The translations under genes and the position numbers were made by a program. Below are positions 41,356 to 50,211 of a stretch of 64,000 nucleotides of DNA, piece after piece (position 1 is the stretch's first letter; each line of letters begins with the position of its first letter). The DNA lies in contig CAWJNE010000012.1 of assembly GCA_963844175.1 (NCBI GenBank), positions 1 to 64,000 of the forward strand, read 5' to 3'. The notes below the pieces were generated by a model that was not told where the DNA came from, did not search any database, and worked only from the letters and a program-made list of their open reading frames with translations. The stretch comes from JALZMG01 sp963844175 (GTDB taxonomy: Bacteria; Actinomycetota; Acidimicrobiia; Acidimicrobiales; Ilumatobacteraceae).

Positions 41356-42513
41356 TCAGCCGGGGAGGGCGTGCTGCTCGAAGAACGCCCAGCTGTCTCT
41401 GGTGGCGTCGACACCGACGGTCGTGTTGCCGAGCTGGGTGACGGCTCCGGCAATCGGCGAGTTGGGCCAGGTGTGCCCGCCACCGGTGATCTCGAAGAAG
41501 GCCATCGGCGTCCCGCTCGCGCAGTCGGTGTAGTCGTAGCGGATCACGTCGGCGCCGACGGTCGTCGAGGTCGGCTCGGGCGCGCACCCTGCGTCGGCGG
41601 CGAACTCGGCGAACTCGTCGGGCATCACCTGCTCGAAGAACGTCCGGAGGGCCGGGTCGTCGCCGGCCAGGATCGACTCGCCGCTTCCGTCGAACGGCAC
41701 GACGATGTCGGCGGTGCCGTGATAGGCGTGGTACGGCACGCTCCGTGACGGACCGCAGCCCTCGGGGTGGTAGGTCCCGGCGACCGATGCCGCGGCGGCG
41801 ATCCGATCGGCGCGCTCGCACAGGAGGCGGGCGGTGAAGTAGCCCCCGTTGGACATGCCGGTCGAATAGATCCGCTGCGGGTCGGCGCACCACTCCTCGA
41901 CGAGCAGATCGAGCAGCGCGTCGACGAACGCGAGGTCGTCGCGGGTCGGGTCCTCCTCGTCGTACAGCTCCCAGGAGTTGCCGAGGCCGGTCGGGTGGAC
42001 GGCGATGAAGCCCTCGGCGTCGGCGACGGTCTCGTAGCCCGAGTAGATCGCCTGCTGGGTCCCGTCCGAGCCGAGCCCGTGCCAGTCGATCACGACGGGC
42101 ACCGGAGCGCCGGCGAACGAGGAGGGGACGAAGATCCGCACCGGGTGGTCGCCCCCACCGGCGGTCAGGACGGTCTCCGTGAGGCCCGGCGGGACCGCGC
42201 CACAGCTCGCCGGCGCGGACGTGGCGGGCACGGACGTCTCGGACGCCGTGGTCTCGAGGATCGTCGGGTCGGGGTCCGTGGTCTCGGGCTCGGCCGTCTC
42301 GGGCTCGGTGATCTCGGGCTCGGTCGTGTCCGCCTCGGTGGTCTCGGGCTCCGTCGTCGGTACCTCCGTCGTCTCGGGCTCCGTCGTCTCCGCCGCGGCG
42401 GTGGTCTCGGACGCCGCGGTCAGCGCCGACGCGCCGTCGTCGTCGCCGCTGCACCCGGCGACGACCACGGTCGCCGCCACGAGTGCGGCGACCAGCCGAC
42501 CCGGGACGATCAC
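41356..42513 (-). CDS. PHB-depolymerase/feruloyl-esterase-like lipoprotein
   Basis: This 385-aa protein has a lipobox signal (LVAALVAATVVVAGC), a 75-residue linker of TTEPET-type repeats (about 30-95), then an LpqC-like alpha/beta hydrolase domain: FVPSSFAGAPVPVVIDWHGL, the nucleophile in STGMSNGGYFTARLLCERAD, the acid at HGTADIVVPF and the histidine in TGGGHTWPNS. It should be anchored outside the membrane and hydrolyse ester polymers or feruloyl esters. Its ATG overlaps the ftsY stop (ATGA), an odd operon partner. The repeated linker is coding, not a DNA repeat array. Confidence 0.87.
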   Translation of the reverse strand: MIVPGRLVAALVAATVVVAGCSGDDDGASALTAASETTAAAETTEPETTEVPTTEPETTEADTTEPEITEPETAEPETTDPDPTILETTASETSVPATSAPASCGAVPPGLTETVLTAGGGDHPVRIFVPSSFAGAPVPVVIDWHGLGSDGTQQAIYSGYETVADAEGFIAVHPTGLGNSWELYDEEDPTRDDLAFVDALLDLLVEEWCADPQRIYSTGMSNGGYFTARLLCERADRIAAAASVAGTYHPEGCGPSRSVPYHAYHGTADIVVPFDGSGESILAGDDPALRTFFEQVMPDEFAEFAADAGCAPEPTSTTVGADVIRYDYTDCASGTPMAFFEITGGGHTWPNSPIAGAVTQLGNTTVGVDATRDSWAFFEQHALPG

Positions 42514-43631
42514 TCGAACAATGCGTCCACGAACTCGTCAGCATCGAACGGCACGAGGTCGCCGATCGACTCGCCGAGCCCGACCAGCTTGACGGGGATG
42601 CCCAGCTCGGTCTCCACGGCGAAGACGATCCCGCCCTTGGCCGACCCGTCCAGCTTGGTCAGCACGACACCGGTGACCTGCGTGGCGTCGCCGAACTCCC
42701 GGGCCTGCGTCAGTCCGTTCTGGCCGGTGGTGGCGTCGATCACGAGCAGGACCTCGGTCACGCGACCGGCGCCCTTCTCGGCGACCCGGCGGACCTTGCG
42801 CAGCTCCTCCATCAGGTTGCTCTTGGTGTGCAGCCGGCCCGCCGTGTCGGCGAGGACGAGGTCGTGGCCACGGGCGGCGGCCGACTCGACGGCGTCGAAC
42901 ACCACGGCGCTCGGGTCGCCGCCCTCGTTGCCGCGCACCAGGTCGGCGTCGGCCCGTTCGGCCCACGTCGTCAGCTGCTCGGCGGCGGCGGCGCGGAACG
43001 TGTCCCCGGCGGCCAGCAACACCTTGTGGCCGGCCGCTCGCTGCTGGTCAGCGACCTTGCCGATGGACGTGGTCTTGCCCACGCCATTGACACCGACGAA
43101 CAGCCACACGTTCGGGCTGCCCGGGTCGCCGGGCTCGAAGTGCAAGTCACGGTCGGCACCGGCCAGCCGCTCCTTCATCTCGTCGCGCAGCGCATCGAGC
43201 AGCTGATCGGGCTCGGTCAGCTCCTTGGCCTTGACCTGCGTGCGCAGTCCATCGAGCAGATCCGTCGAGACCATGACGCCGACGTCGGCGCGCAGCAGCG
43301 CCTCTTCCAGTTCATCCCACGTCTCGTCCGTGATCCCCTTGCGGCTGCGCACCCCGGCGAAGGCACCTGACAGCGCCGCCCGCGCCCGGGCCATGCGGCC
43401 GCGCAGGGTCGGCCGCTCGACGACCGGGGGCGCAACGGCGTCAGGCTCGACGACCTCCGGCTCGAGAACGGTGACACCGCCACCCGCCTCCTGTGGGGGC
43501 CGGGTCGGTGGTGTCACCGGCGGCCGGCCGCGACCGTCGATCGGCCGCTGGGCCCGCCGCCGGTTGACGATCAGCACGGCCAGCCCGAACAGCAGGACGA
43601 GCCCGATCAGGACGAGGTAGATCCACTCCAT
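42510..43631 (-). CDS. ftsY: signal recognition particle receptor FtsY
   Basis: This 373-aa protein has an N-terminal membrane anchor (MEWIYLVLIGLVLLFGLAVL), a proline-rich linker, an NG domain with GVNGVGKTTSIGKVADQQRA (G1), VLADTAGRLHTK (G3) and TKLDGSAKGGIVFAVETELG (G4). It docks SRP-ribosome complexes at the membrane. It lies 116 bp downstream of smc. The extracellular esterase gene follows in ATGA overlap. Confidence 0.97.
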   Translation of the reverse strand: MEWIYLVLIGLVLLFGLAVLIVNRRRAQRPIDGRGRPPVTPPTRPPQEAGGGVTVLEPEVVEPDAVAPPVVERPTLRGRMARARAALSGAFAGVRSRKGITDETWDELEEALLRADVGVMVSTDLLDGLRTQVKAKELTEPDQLLDALRDEMKERLAGADRDLHFEPGDPGSPNVWLFVGVNGVGKTTSIGKVADQQRAAGHKVLLAAGDTFRAAAAEQLTTWAERADADLVRGNEGGDPSAVVFDAVESAAARGHDLVLADTAGRLHTKSNLMEELRKVRRVAEKGAGRVTEVLLVIDATTGQNGLTQAREFGDATQVTGVVLTKLDGSAKGGIVFAVETELGIPVKLVGLGESIGDLVPFDADEFVDALFE

Positions 43632-43747
43632 CGCCCGCCGAACCTATCGAGCAGGCGCGACCGCCACGTCCTGCGCCCGCAGCCCGTTCTGTGACGGCGG
43701 GGTCACGGGTGACACGAACGTTGGTCGAGAAGCTGCTGCGGGGACGT

Positions 43748-46700
43748 TCAGGCGGCGGAGACGCGTTCGGTGATGACCTTGGACGAGCCACCTGGCTGCA
43801 TCGTGACGCCGAGGAGGCAGTCACCCGCCTCCATCGTGCGCTTCTGATGGCTGACCACGAGCAGCTGCGCTTCTTGGCGGAACTCGGCCAAGAGGCCGAG
43901 GAAGCGGTGGAGGTTCATGTCGTCGAGCGCTGCCTCGACCTCGTCCATCACGTAGAACGGTGACGGCCGGCTGCGGAACACGGCGAACAGGAAGGCCAGC
44001 GCGGTCAGGCTGCGCTCACCGCCCGACAGCAGCGACAGCTTCTTGACGTTCTTGCCGCTCGGCTTGGCCTCGATCTCGACGCCCGTGTCGAGCAGGTCCT
44101 CGGGCGTGCTGAGCATGATCCGCCCGACGCCACCCGGGAACAGCGTGGCGAAGAGCCGCTCGAAGTTGCCGGCGACGTCGGCGAACGCAGCCGCGAAGAC
44201 CGACTGGATCTCCTCGTCGACGGCGCGGATGACGCGCATCAGGTCGCGGCGCGTCGTGCGCACGTCCTCCAGCTGCTCTTCGAGGAAGGTGTGGCGCTGC
44301 TGCAGCTCGGTGAACTCCTCGAGGGCCAGCGGGTTGATCGGCCCGAGCAGGCGGACCTCGCGCTCCAGCTCGCGCACCCGGGCACGTGGCGCGACGCCGT
44401 CGGGCAGCGGTGGCGCCGGTGTCGCTTCGGCCGCTTCCGGCTCGATGTCGAGGTCGTGGCGCAGCAGCTCGACGGCGGCCTGGAACCGCATGCGCGCCTC
44501 CGCCTCGTCGACCTCGGCCCGGCGGGCTCGCTCGCGGACGGCGTCAAGTGATCGCTCGGCCGCCGCCCGCTCGCCGCGCAGCTCGTCGAGGCGACCGGCC
44601 AGCTCGCGCACGTGCTCGCTCTGCTGCCGGCGGCGGTGCGCCAGCTCTCCGTGGTGGGCGTCGAGGACGTTCCGGTGGGCGTCGACCAGCCGACCGAGGT
44701 TCCCGAGCGCAGCAAGCGAGCGGTCGAGCTCGGTCCGGCGGTCGGTGGCTGCGGCGCGCTCGGACGCATCCTCGGCCAGGCGACGCTCGGCATCGTCGAG
44801 GCGGCGCTGCAACAGCTGCTCCCGCTCGGCCAGCCCCGCCGCGCGCACTTCGAGATCGCGACGGCGCGTCGTCAGCACGCTCGCCCTCGCCTCGACCTCC
44901 AGCTGGTGCTCCTGGCGCGTCCGGGCGGCGTCGACCTCCGCTTGCTCGCCGACCTCGAGCCGGGCCACAAGGACTTCGAGCTCGCTGACACGGGCCGACT
45001 CGGCGGCGAGGTGGAGCTCGAGCTCGTCGACGCGACGCAGCAGCGGTTCCAGTTCGGCGACGGCTTCGCGCCGCTCGGTCTGCGCCGACGTCAGCCCGGC
45101 CGATGCCGCCGTCAGGGTGGCGTCGTTAGCGGCCAGCTGCGCCTTGAGCTCGGCGAGGTGGCGCCGAGCGGTGGCGTCGCACTCCGCCGCCACCTGCTCG
45201 TCAGCGGCGCGCTGCTCCGCCTCGCGGTGCCGCCGAGCGGCGTCGGCGACGGCGTCCTCGAGGGCAGCTGCCGTCACGAGACCGGCCGAGGAGGAGCCGA
45301 CCCGCCAGCCGACCGACCCGAAGCGGTCACCACCGGCCGTGACCACGACCGCATCCGGGTGGTCGATCGCCGCCTCCAGCGCGGCGTCGCGGTCGTCGAC
45401 GCGGACGGCGTCGTTGAGCAGGCGGTCGAGCATCGTGCCGATCGCCGCTCGCTCGGCGTGGACGTGGGGCCGTACGGGCTCACCGACGGGCAGCTCGTGC
45501 GGCGACGTCGGCGCCGGGAGACCTGCCGAGAGGACGGCTCCGGCGGTCTGCGACGACCGCAGCACGTCGAGAGCTGCGGCGCCGGCGGCCGGATCGCGGA
45601 CGACGACGGCGGTGAGCGCCTCGCCGAGTGCGGCCTCGACGGACCGTTCCCAACCGGCATCGATGCGCACGAGGTCGAGCAGCGTGCCCAGCACCCCGTC
45701 GACGGCGGCCAGCGCTTCGGCGCCTGCTCGGGCGTGAACGGTGTCGAGGGCCAACTGCAGCGCGTCGACCCGGGCGACGGCGGCAGCGGCGGCCTCCGTG
45801 GCTCGCTGGCGGACCTCCACGGCGGCGACACGATCGGCCTCGACCGCGGCGAGGTGGGCCTCGGCGGCGGCGATCCGCTCGACGAGTGGGGCCTCGATCA
45901 GCTCGGCGGCGTCACAGTCATGGCGGAAGCGGGCGATGCGCTGGTCAGCATCGACCGCAGCTCGTCCGAGTGCGGCCGCCCGCTCGCTGGCCTGGGCCAG
46001 CTCGACCCCGGCGCGCTCGACGCCGGCCCGGCGCGACCGAAGCTCGCCCCGCACCTCGGCGGCGGCCGTCGCCGCCGATGCCCGCCCGCCCGCCGGGTCG
46101 TCCGTCGGCTGGCGGCGATCCTCGAGGAGCGAGGCCTCATCGCGTTCGAGTGCCGACCGCTCGGGTTCGATGGCCGCCTGGTCGGCGTGCACCGCGGCGA
46201 GCTCGTCCCGAGAGCGGGCGGCGTCGGCCTCGATGCTGGCGACGACGCCGGCGTCGAGCACCTGCACCCGGTCACGTTCGACACTGCGACGGCGCTCGGC
46301 GATCACGGCGGAGACGGCGCGCGCCCGTTCCCGCAGCTGATCGGCGACAGCGAGCTGGTCACCCACATCGTCGGCACCGCGCGCCGTCAGCTCGGCGCTC
46401 GCCGCGGCGACGTCGGTGTCGAGCCGGGCGAGCTCGGACTTGAGCCCCGACTCGGTCGCCGCGGCGTCCAACTTCGACGCCGCCAGCCCGGCGAGCTGGG
46501 TGCGCAGTGCGGCGAGCTCGCGCCCGGCGACGTGGACACGCAGCGCGGTGAGCTCGCCGATGAGTTCGTCGTGGCGGCGTGCCGCCTCCGCCTGGCGCTC
46601 CAGCGGGCGGAGCTGCCGACGCACCTCCCGCAGCAGATCCTGCACGCGCAGCAGGCTGGCATCCGTCGAATCAAGGCGGCGCTGCGCCTTCTCCCTGCGC

Positions 46701-47215
46701 TTGCGGAACTTGAGGACGCCGGCCGCTTCCTCGATGATCGCCCGGCGGTCCTCGGGGCGAGCCGTGAGGACGGCGTCGATCTGGCCCTGGCTGACGACGA
46801 CGTGCTGCTGGCGGCCGACGCCGGCGTCCGAGAGCAGGTCCTGGACGTCCAACAGGCGGCAGGGCACGTCGTTGATGGCGTACTCGCTGTCGCCGGTGCG
46901 GAACAGGGTGCGCCGAACGGTGACCTCGGTGAGGTCGAGGCCGAGCAGGCCCGAGGAGTTGTCGATCGTCAGGGTGACCTCTGCCCGGCCGAGCGCCGGA
47001 CGGGAGGCGGTGCCGGCGAAGATGACGTCATCCATCTTCTGGCTGCGGACCGCGCTCGGGGCCTGGGCGCCGAGCACCCAGGAGATGGCGTCGACCACGT
47101 TCGACTTGCCGGACCCGTTCGGCCCGACGACCACGGTGACGCCCGGCTCGAGGTCCAGGGTCGTGGCCTCGGCGAACGACTTGAACCCCTTCAGGGTGAG
47201 ACGCTTCAGGAACAC
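43748..47215 (-). CDS. smc: chromosome segregation protein SMC
   Basis: This 1155-aa SMC has the N-terminal ABC half (KRLTLKGFKSFAEATTLDLE, Walker A VVGPNGSGKSNVVDA), two long coiled coils separated by a hinge (about residues 500-650) and the C-terminal signature LSGGERSLTALAFLFAVF with Walker B FYVMDEVEAALDDMNLHRF. GTG at 47215 gives the conserved VFLKRLTLKG start; upstream reading is noise. It condenses and helps segregate chromosomes. ftsY follows downstream. Confidence 0.97.
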   Translation of the reverse strand: MFLKRLTLKGFKSFAEATTLDLEPGVTVVVGPNGSGKSNVVDAISWVLGAQAPSAVRSQKMDDVIFAGTASRPALGRAEVTLTIDNSSGLLGLDLTEVTVRRTLFRTGDSEYAINDVPCRLLDVQDLLSDAGVGRQQHVVVSQGQIDAVLTARPEDRRAIIEEAAGVLKFRKRREKAQRRLDSTDASLLRVQDLLREVRRQLRPLERQAEAARRHDELIGELTALRVHVAGRELAALRTQLAGLAASKLDAAATESGLKSELARLDTDVAAASAELTARGADDVGDQLAVADQLRERARAVSAVIAERRRSVERDRVQVLDAGVVASIEADAARSRDELAAVHADQAAIEPERSALERDEASLLEDRRQPTDDPAGGRASAATAAAEVRGELRSRRAGVERAGVELAQASERAAALGRAAVDADQRIARFRHDCDAAELIEAPLVERIAAAEAHLAAVEADRVAAVEVRQRATEAAAAAVARVDALQLALDTVHARAGAEALAAVDGVLGTLLDLVRIDAGWERSVEAALGEALTAVVVRDPAAGAAALDVLRSSQTAGAVLSAGLPAPTSPHELPVGEPVRPHVHAERAAIGTMLDRLLNDAVRVDDRDAALEAAIDHPDAVVVTAGGDRFGSVGWRVGSSSAGLVTAAALEDAVADAARRHREAEQRAADEQVAAECDATARRHLAELKAQLAANDATLTAASAGLTSAQTERREAVAELEPLLRRVDELELHLAAESARVSELEVLVARLEVGEQAEVDAARTRQEHQLEVEARASVLTTRRRDLEVRAAGLAEREQLLQRRLDDAERRLAEDASERAAATDRRTELDRSLAALGNLGRLVDAHRNVLDAHHGELAHRRRQQSEHVRELAGRLDELRGERAAAERSLDAVRERARRAEVDEAEARMRFQAAVELLRHDLDIEPEAAEATPAPPLPDGVAPRARVRELEREVRLLGPINPLALEEFTELQQRHTFLEEQLEDVRTTRRDLMRVIRAVDEEIQSVFAAAFADVAGNFERLFATLFPGGVGRIMLSTPEDLLDTGVEIEAKPSGKNVKKLSLLSGGERSLTALAFLFAVFRSRPSPFYVMDEVEAALDDMNLHRFLGLLAEFRQEAQLLVVSHQKRTMEAGDCLLGVTMQPGGSSKVITERVSAA

Positions 47216-47387
47216 GGCGCCAGCGAAGATAGTGGTGGGACTGCCCGACGCCGAGGATGCCCGTCGGCAATTCTGATACCCGGGAGAGGTCCCCGAGCGT
47301 TCGTGCCGCAGTGGGCATGGGTGGTCAGGTCGGCCGGGCCGCCAGGCCCAAGGCCGACAAGCCGAGCGAGCGCAGCGAGTGAGGCCA

Positions 47388-48236
47388 TCAAGCACGGCGC
47401 TGGCACCACCCGCAGTAGTACGTGCTGCGGCCGGCACTGACCGTGCGGCGGATGATGCCCCGACCGCACGTCGGGCAGCGCGTGCCGACGCGTCCGTAGA
47501 CGGCGTGGGAGTCCTGGTACGAGCCACCCGCTCCCATCAGGTCGACGTACTGGCCGTCGCCGAGGGACGACCCGCGGGCCTCGACGGCGGCCGCGAGGAT
47601 GCGGTGCACCGCGTCGTGCAGGCGGCGGACCTCGGCGCGACGCAGCGACCCGGCCGGCCGGCTCGGGTGGAGGCGGGCAGCGTGGAGGATCTCGTCGGCG
47701 TAGATGTTGCCGATGCCGGCGATCACGTGCTGGTCGAGGAGCAGCGGCTTGAGCGCCGTGCGGCGACCGCCGAGGAGGGCGATGAGGGCATCGAGGCCGA
47801 GGCCGTCGGCGAGCGGATCGACGCCGAGGCGGGCCAGCTCGGGGAGCTCCACCTCCACGTGGTCGGGGTCGAAGACGACGACCTCACCGAACGTGCGGGG
47901 GTCGACGAAGAGGAGTTGCTCCCGGTCCGGTCCGGCCAGCGACAGGGCGACATGGGTGTGCGCCGGGCGGGGCGCGCCATCGGCGGCCAGCAGCAGCTGA
48001 CCGCTCATGCGCAGGTGGAACATCACGGTGTCGCCGGTATCCAGCGGGCACAGCAGGTACTTGCCCCGGCGATCGGCGGCGATCATCGACGCCCCGGTCA
48101 GGCCGTCGATCACCTCCGTGGCCGAGGTCCGACGCACGGTCCGCGGGCGACCGACCTCGACCCGGTCGATGCGCCGCCCGACGACCCGGTCAGCGAGCCC
48201 GCGCCGGACCGTCTCGACCTCCGGCAGCTCGGGCAT
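47388..48236 (-). CDS. mutM: formamidopyrimidine-DNA glycosylase
   Basis: This 282-aa glycosylase has the N-terminal PELPEVETVRRGLAD with catalytic proline 2 and glutamate 3, the helix-two-turn-helix with QHVIAGIGNIYADEIL, and a C-terminal zinc finger (CPTCGRGIIRRT and YYCGWC). It removes oxidised purines such as 8-oxoguanine. Its ATG shares one base with the rnc stop. The 172 bp to smc hold nothing I can name. Confidence 0.96.
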   Translation of the reverse strand: MPELPEVETVRRGLADRVVGRRIDRVEVGRPRTVRRTSATEVIDGLTGASMIAADRRGKYLLCPLDTGDTVMFHLRMSGQLLLAADGAPRPAHTHVALSLAGPDREQLLFVDPRTFGEVVVFDPDHVEVELPELARLGVDPLADGLGLDALIALLGGRRTALKPLLLDQHVIAGIGNIYADEILHAARLHPSRPAGSLRRAEVRRLHDAVHRILAAAVEARGSSLGDGQYVDLMGAGGSYQDSHAVYGRVGTRCPTCGRGIIRRTVSAGRSTYYCGWCQRRA

Positions 48237-48961
48237 CAGCCGCCAGGGGTGGGCCAGGCTCCGCAGCCGGCCTCGGCGGCGGCCTGCTCGGCGGCCTTCT
48301 TGGAGCGGCCGGTCCCCTCGCCGAGCAGTCGCCCAGCCACCGTGACCGCGGCGAAGAAGCGCTTGGCGTGGTCCGGGCCCTCGGCGCGCGTCGTGTACTC
48401 GGGCGGGGGGCCGCCGGCCATCGCCACCAGCTCCTGGAGGCGCGACTTGTGGTCGAGGTGGTCGAGTCGAGCGGCCGTCGCCGCCAGGCCCGGCCCGATC
48501 AGCCGCTCGACGACGTCGTAGGCCACCGCAGGGCCACCGTCGACGTACACGGCACCGAGCACGGCCTCCAGCGCGTCGGAGAGGATCGACGGCTTCTCGC
48601 GACCGCCGGCGGCGTCCTCGCCTCGACCGAGGCGCAGGAACTCGCCGAGTCCGAGGCGTTCGGCGACGGACGCCAGCGCCAGCGCGTTGACGACGCCCTT
48701 GCGCACACCGGTCAGGTCACCCTCGGGCAGATCGGTGAAGCGGCGGAAGGCCAGATCGGCGACGACCCAGCCGAGCACGGCATCGCCGAGGAACTCGAGG
48801 CGCTCGTTGCTCAGCGTCCCCGGGTGTTCGGCGCACCACGATCGATGGGCCATCGCCCGCAGCAGCAGCTCGGGGTCGGCGAACTCGTATCCGATGCGCT
48901 CGGCGAGCGTTCGTTCGTCACGCTCCTCGACCGGCGCCGACTTGACGACGTCCGCCGTCAG
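48236..48961 (-). CDS. rnc: ribonuclease III, probable CTG start
   Basis: This protein of about 241 aa has the RNase III signature NERLEFLGDAVLGWVVADLA, a second catalytic block DALEAVLGAVYVDGG and a C-terminal dsRNA-binding domain (DHKSRLQELVAMAGGPPPEY). No ATG, GTG or TTG is available upstream of 48853, yet IGYEFADPELLLRAMAHRSW is the conserved N-terminal start of the family. The frame stays open to a CTG at 48961, which overlaps the acpP stop as CTGA, the same arrangement as the ATGA and GTGA junctions here. If CTG is not used, the start would have to be the ATG at 48853 with a truncated N-terminus. Confidence 0.85.
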   Translation of the reverse strand: MTADVVKSAPVEERDERTLAERIGYEFADPELLLRAMAHRSWCAEHPGTLSNERLEFLGDAVLGWVVADLAFRRFTDLPEGDLTGVRKGVVNALALASVAERLGLGEFLRLGRGEDAAGGREKPSILSDALEAVLGAVYVDGGPAVAYDVVERLIGPGLAATAARLDHLDHKSRLQELVAMAGGPPPEYTTRAEGPDHAKRFFAAVTVAGRLLGEGTGRSKKAAEQAAAEAGCGAWPTPGG

Positions 48962-49245
48962 GCGGCACCTCGCGTCCGTTCGTGGACGTAGTCGACGGCG
49001 TCGCGGACGGTCTTCAGGTCGGCGAGGTCCTCGTCGTCGATGCGGAAGCCGGTCGTACGGGCGCTGAGCTCCTCCTCCAGCGCCTCGACGAGCTCGATCA
49101 ACGCCAGCGAGTCGGCGTCGAGGTCGTCGACGAACGACTGCCCCTCGCTGATCGTGGATGGTTCGATCTCCAGGATGTCGGCCAGCCGGTCACGCACGAT
49201 CTCGAAGATCTCGGTGCGCTCGATCGTCTCCCCTGCTCCAGCCAC
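48958..49245 (-). CDS. acpP: acyl carrier protein
   Basis: This 95-aa protein has the phosphopantetheine site in DDLDADSLALIELVEALEEE and an acidic helix-rich sequence. It carries acyl chains for lipid synthesis. It lies upstream of rnc, which overlaps its stop. I chose GTG at 49245; an ATG further upstream would add a short non-conserved extension. plsX is 1 kb away. Confidence 0.85.
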   Translation of the reverse strand: MAGAGETIERTEIFEIVRDRLADILEIEPSTISEGQSFVDDLDADSLALIELVEALEEELSARTTGFRIDDEDLADLKTVRDAVDYVHERTRGAA

Positions 49246-49316
49246 GCTGCGCACTGTACCGACGGCGGCGATCGCCATCGTCAGCAGGGCGGCCAACGCG
49301 AAATGATGGGTCCGTG

Positions 49317-49664
49317 GTGTCCGCCGACGAGGTCCGGGCCTTCGCCTCGAAGCTGCCGCGCGCCGAGGAGGCGCTGGTGCGCGACCAGGTCAAGTTCCGC
49401 ATCGGCCAGATCGTGTTCGTCGCCCTCTCCCGCGACGAGACGCTGATGGGGTTCGGGTTCCCGAAGGAGGAGCGCGATGCCCTGGTCGCCGCCGAGCCGG
49501 ACAAGTTCCGGCTGCCCCGGACGTCCGACCTGCGCTTCCACTGGGTGGAGGTGCGACTGGCCGCCATCGACGTCGACGAGATGCGCGAGCTCGTGCTCGA
49601 TGCCTGGCGGATGTGCGTGCCGCAGAAGGTCAGCAGGATGATCGGCGGCGTCGAGGACGTCTGA
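49317..49664 (+). CDS. MmcQ/YjbR family protein
   Basis: This 115-aa protein resembles YjbR-like proteins with a CyaY-like fold: SADEVRAFASKLPRAEEALV, a central FRIGQIVFVALSRDETLMGF beta sheet and RFHWVEVRLAAIDVDEMREL. Possible DNA-binding roles are suggested for the family but not established. Two GTG codons in tandem (49314 and 49317) could start it. It diverges from acpP. Confidence 0.82.
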   Translation: MSADEVRAFASKLPRAEEALVRDQVKFRIGQIVFVALSRDETLMGFGFPKEERDALVAAEPDKFRLPRTSDLRFHWVEVRLAAIDVDEMRELVLDAWRMCVPQKVSRMIGGVEDV

Positions 49665-49738
49665 CGCTGCACCGCATCGGCATCGGCCGACCCGCTCGCC
49701 GAACGAGCGGACCCGCCGGCCGGGGCATGCTGTCGGTC

Positions 49739-50194
49739 ATGGTCACGTGGAGCGACTTCGAGCGTGAGGAACCGACCTTCGCCGCCAGGGTGCGCGCCCT
49801 GTTCGACGTCCGCAAGCACAAGACGATCGCCACGTTGCGCGCTGACGGGTCACCGCGGATCTCGGGCATCGAGGTGGAGTTCGCCGACGGTCAGCTGTCG
49901 TTCGGTTCGATGCCGGCGGCGCGCAAGGGCGCCGATCTGGTGCGCGACCCCCGGTTCGCGCTGCACAGCCCGACGGTCGACCCGCCGGAGGGCGAGCCGT
50001 CCGGCTGGACCGGCGAAGCGAAGGTCGCCGGCCGGGCGGTGCTGGTCGGCGACCTGGGCGGCGAGACTGAGGGTCAGCTCTTCCGCGCCGACCTCGACGA
50101 GGTGGCGCTGACCAAGCTGACCGACGCCGGCGATCGCCTGCAGATCGAGGTGTGGCGTCCCGGCGCCCCGCTGCGGCGCATCGAACGCGATTGA
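49739..50194 (+). CDS. pyridoxamine 5'-phosphate oxidase-like (split-barrel FMN/F420) protein
   Basis: This 151-aa split-barrel protein has VRKHKTIATLRADGSPRISG, EVEFADGQLSFGSMPAARKG and DPRFALHSPTVDPP. These are the first strand, second strand and cofactor-binding loops of the PPOX/F420-dependent fold. It may bind FMN, heme or F420. An in-frame ATG at 49727 would add four residues. The gene precedes the convergent plsX by 17 bp. Confidence 0.82.
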   Translation: MVTWSDFEREEPTFAARVRALFDVRKHKTIATLRADGSPRISGIEVEFADGQLSFGSMPAARKGADLVRDPRFALHSPTVDPPEGEPSGWTGEAKVAGRAVLVGDLGGETEGQLFRADLDEVALTKLTDAGDRLQIEVWRPGAPLRRIERD

Positions 50195-50211
50195 GACGAT
50201 CGCCTCGGGGG

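Noticed and set aside
42240..42400. Repeated GTCTCGGGCTC-like units resembling a repeat array
   Set aside because: They encode the TTEPET linker of the esterase lipoprotein in frame, with no spacers, so they are not a CRISPR array.
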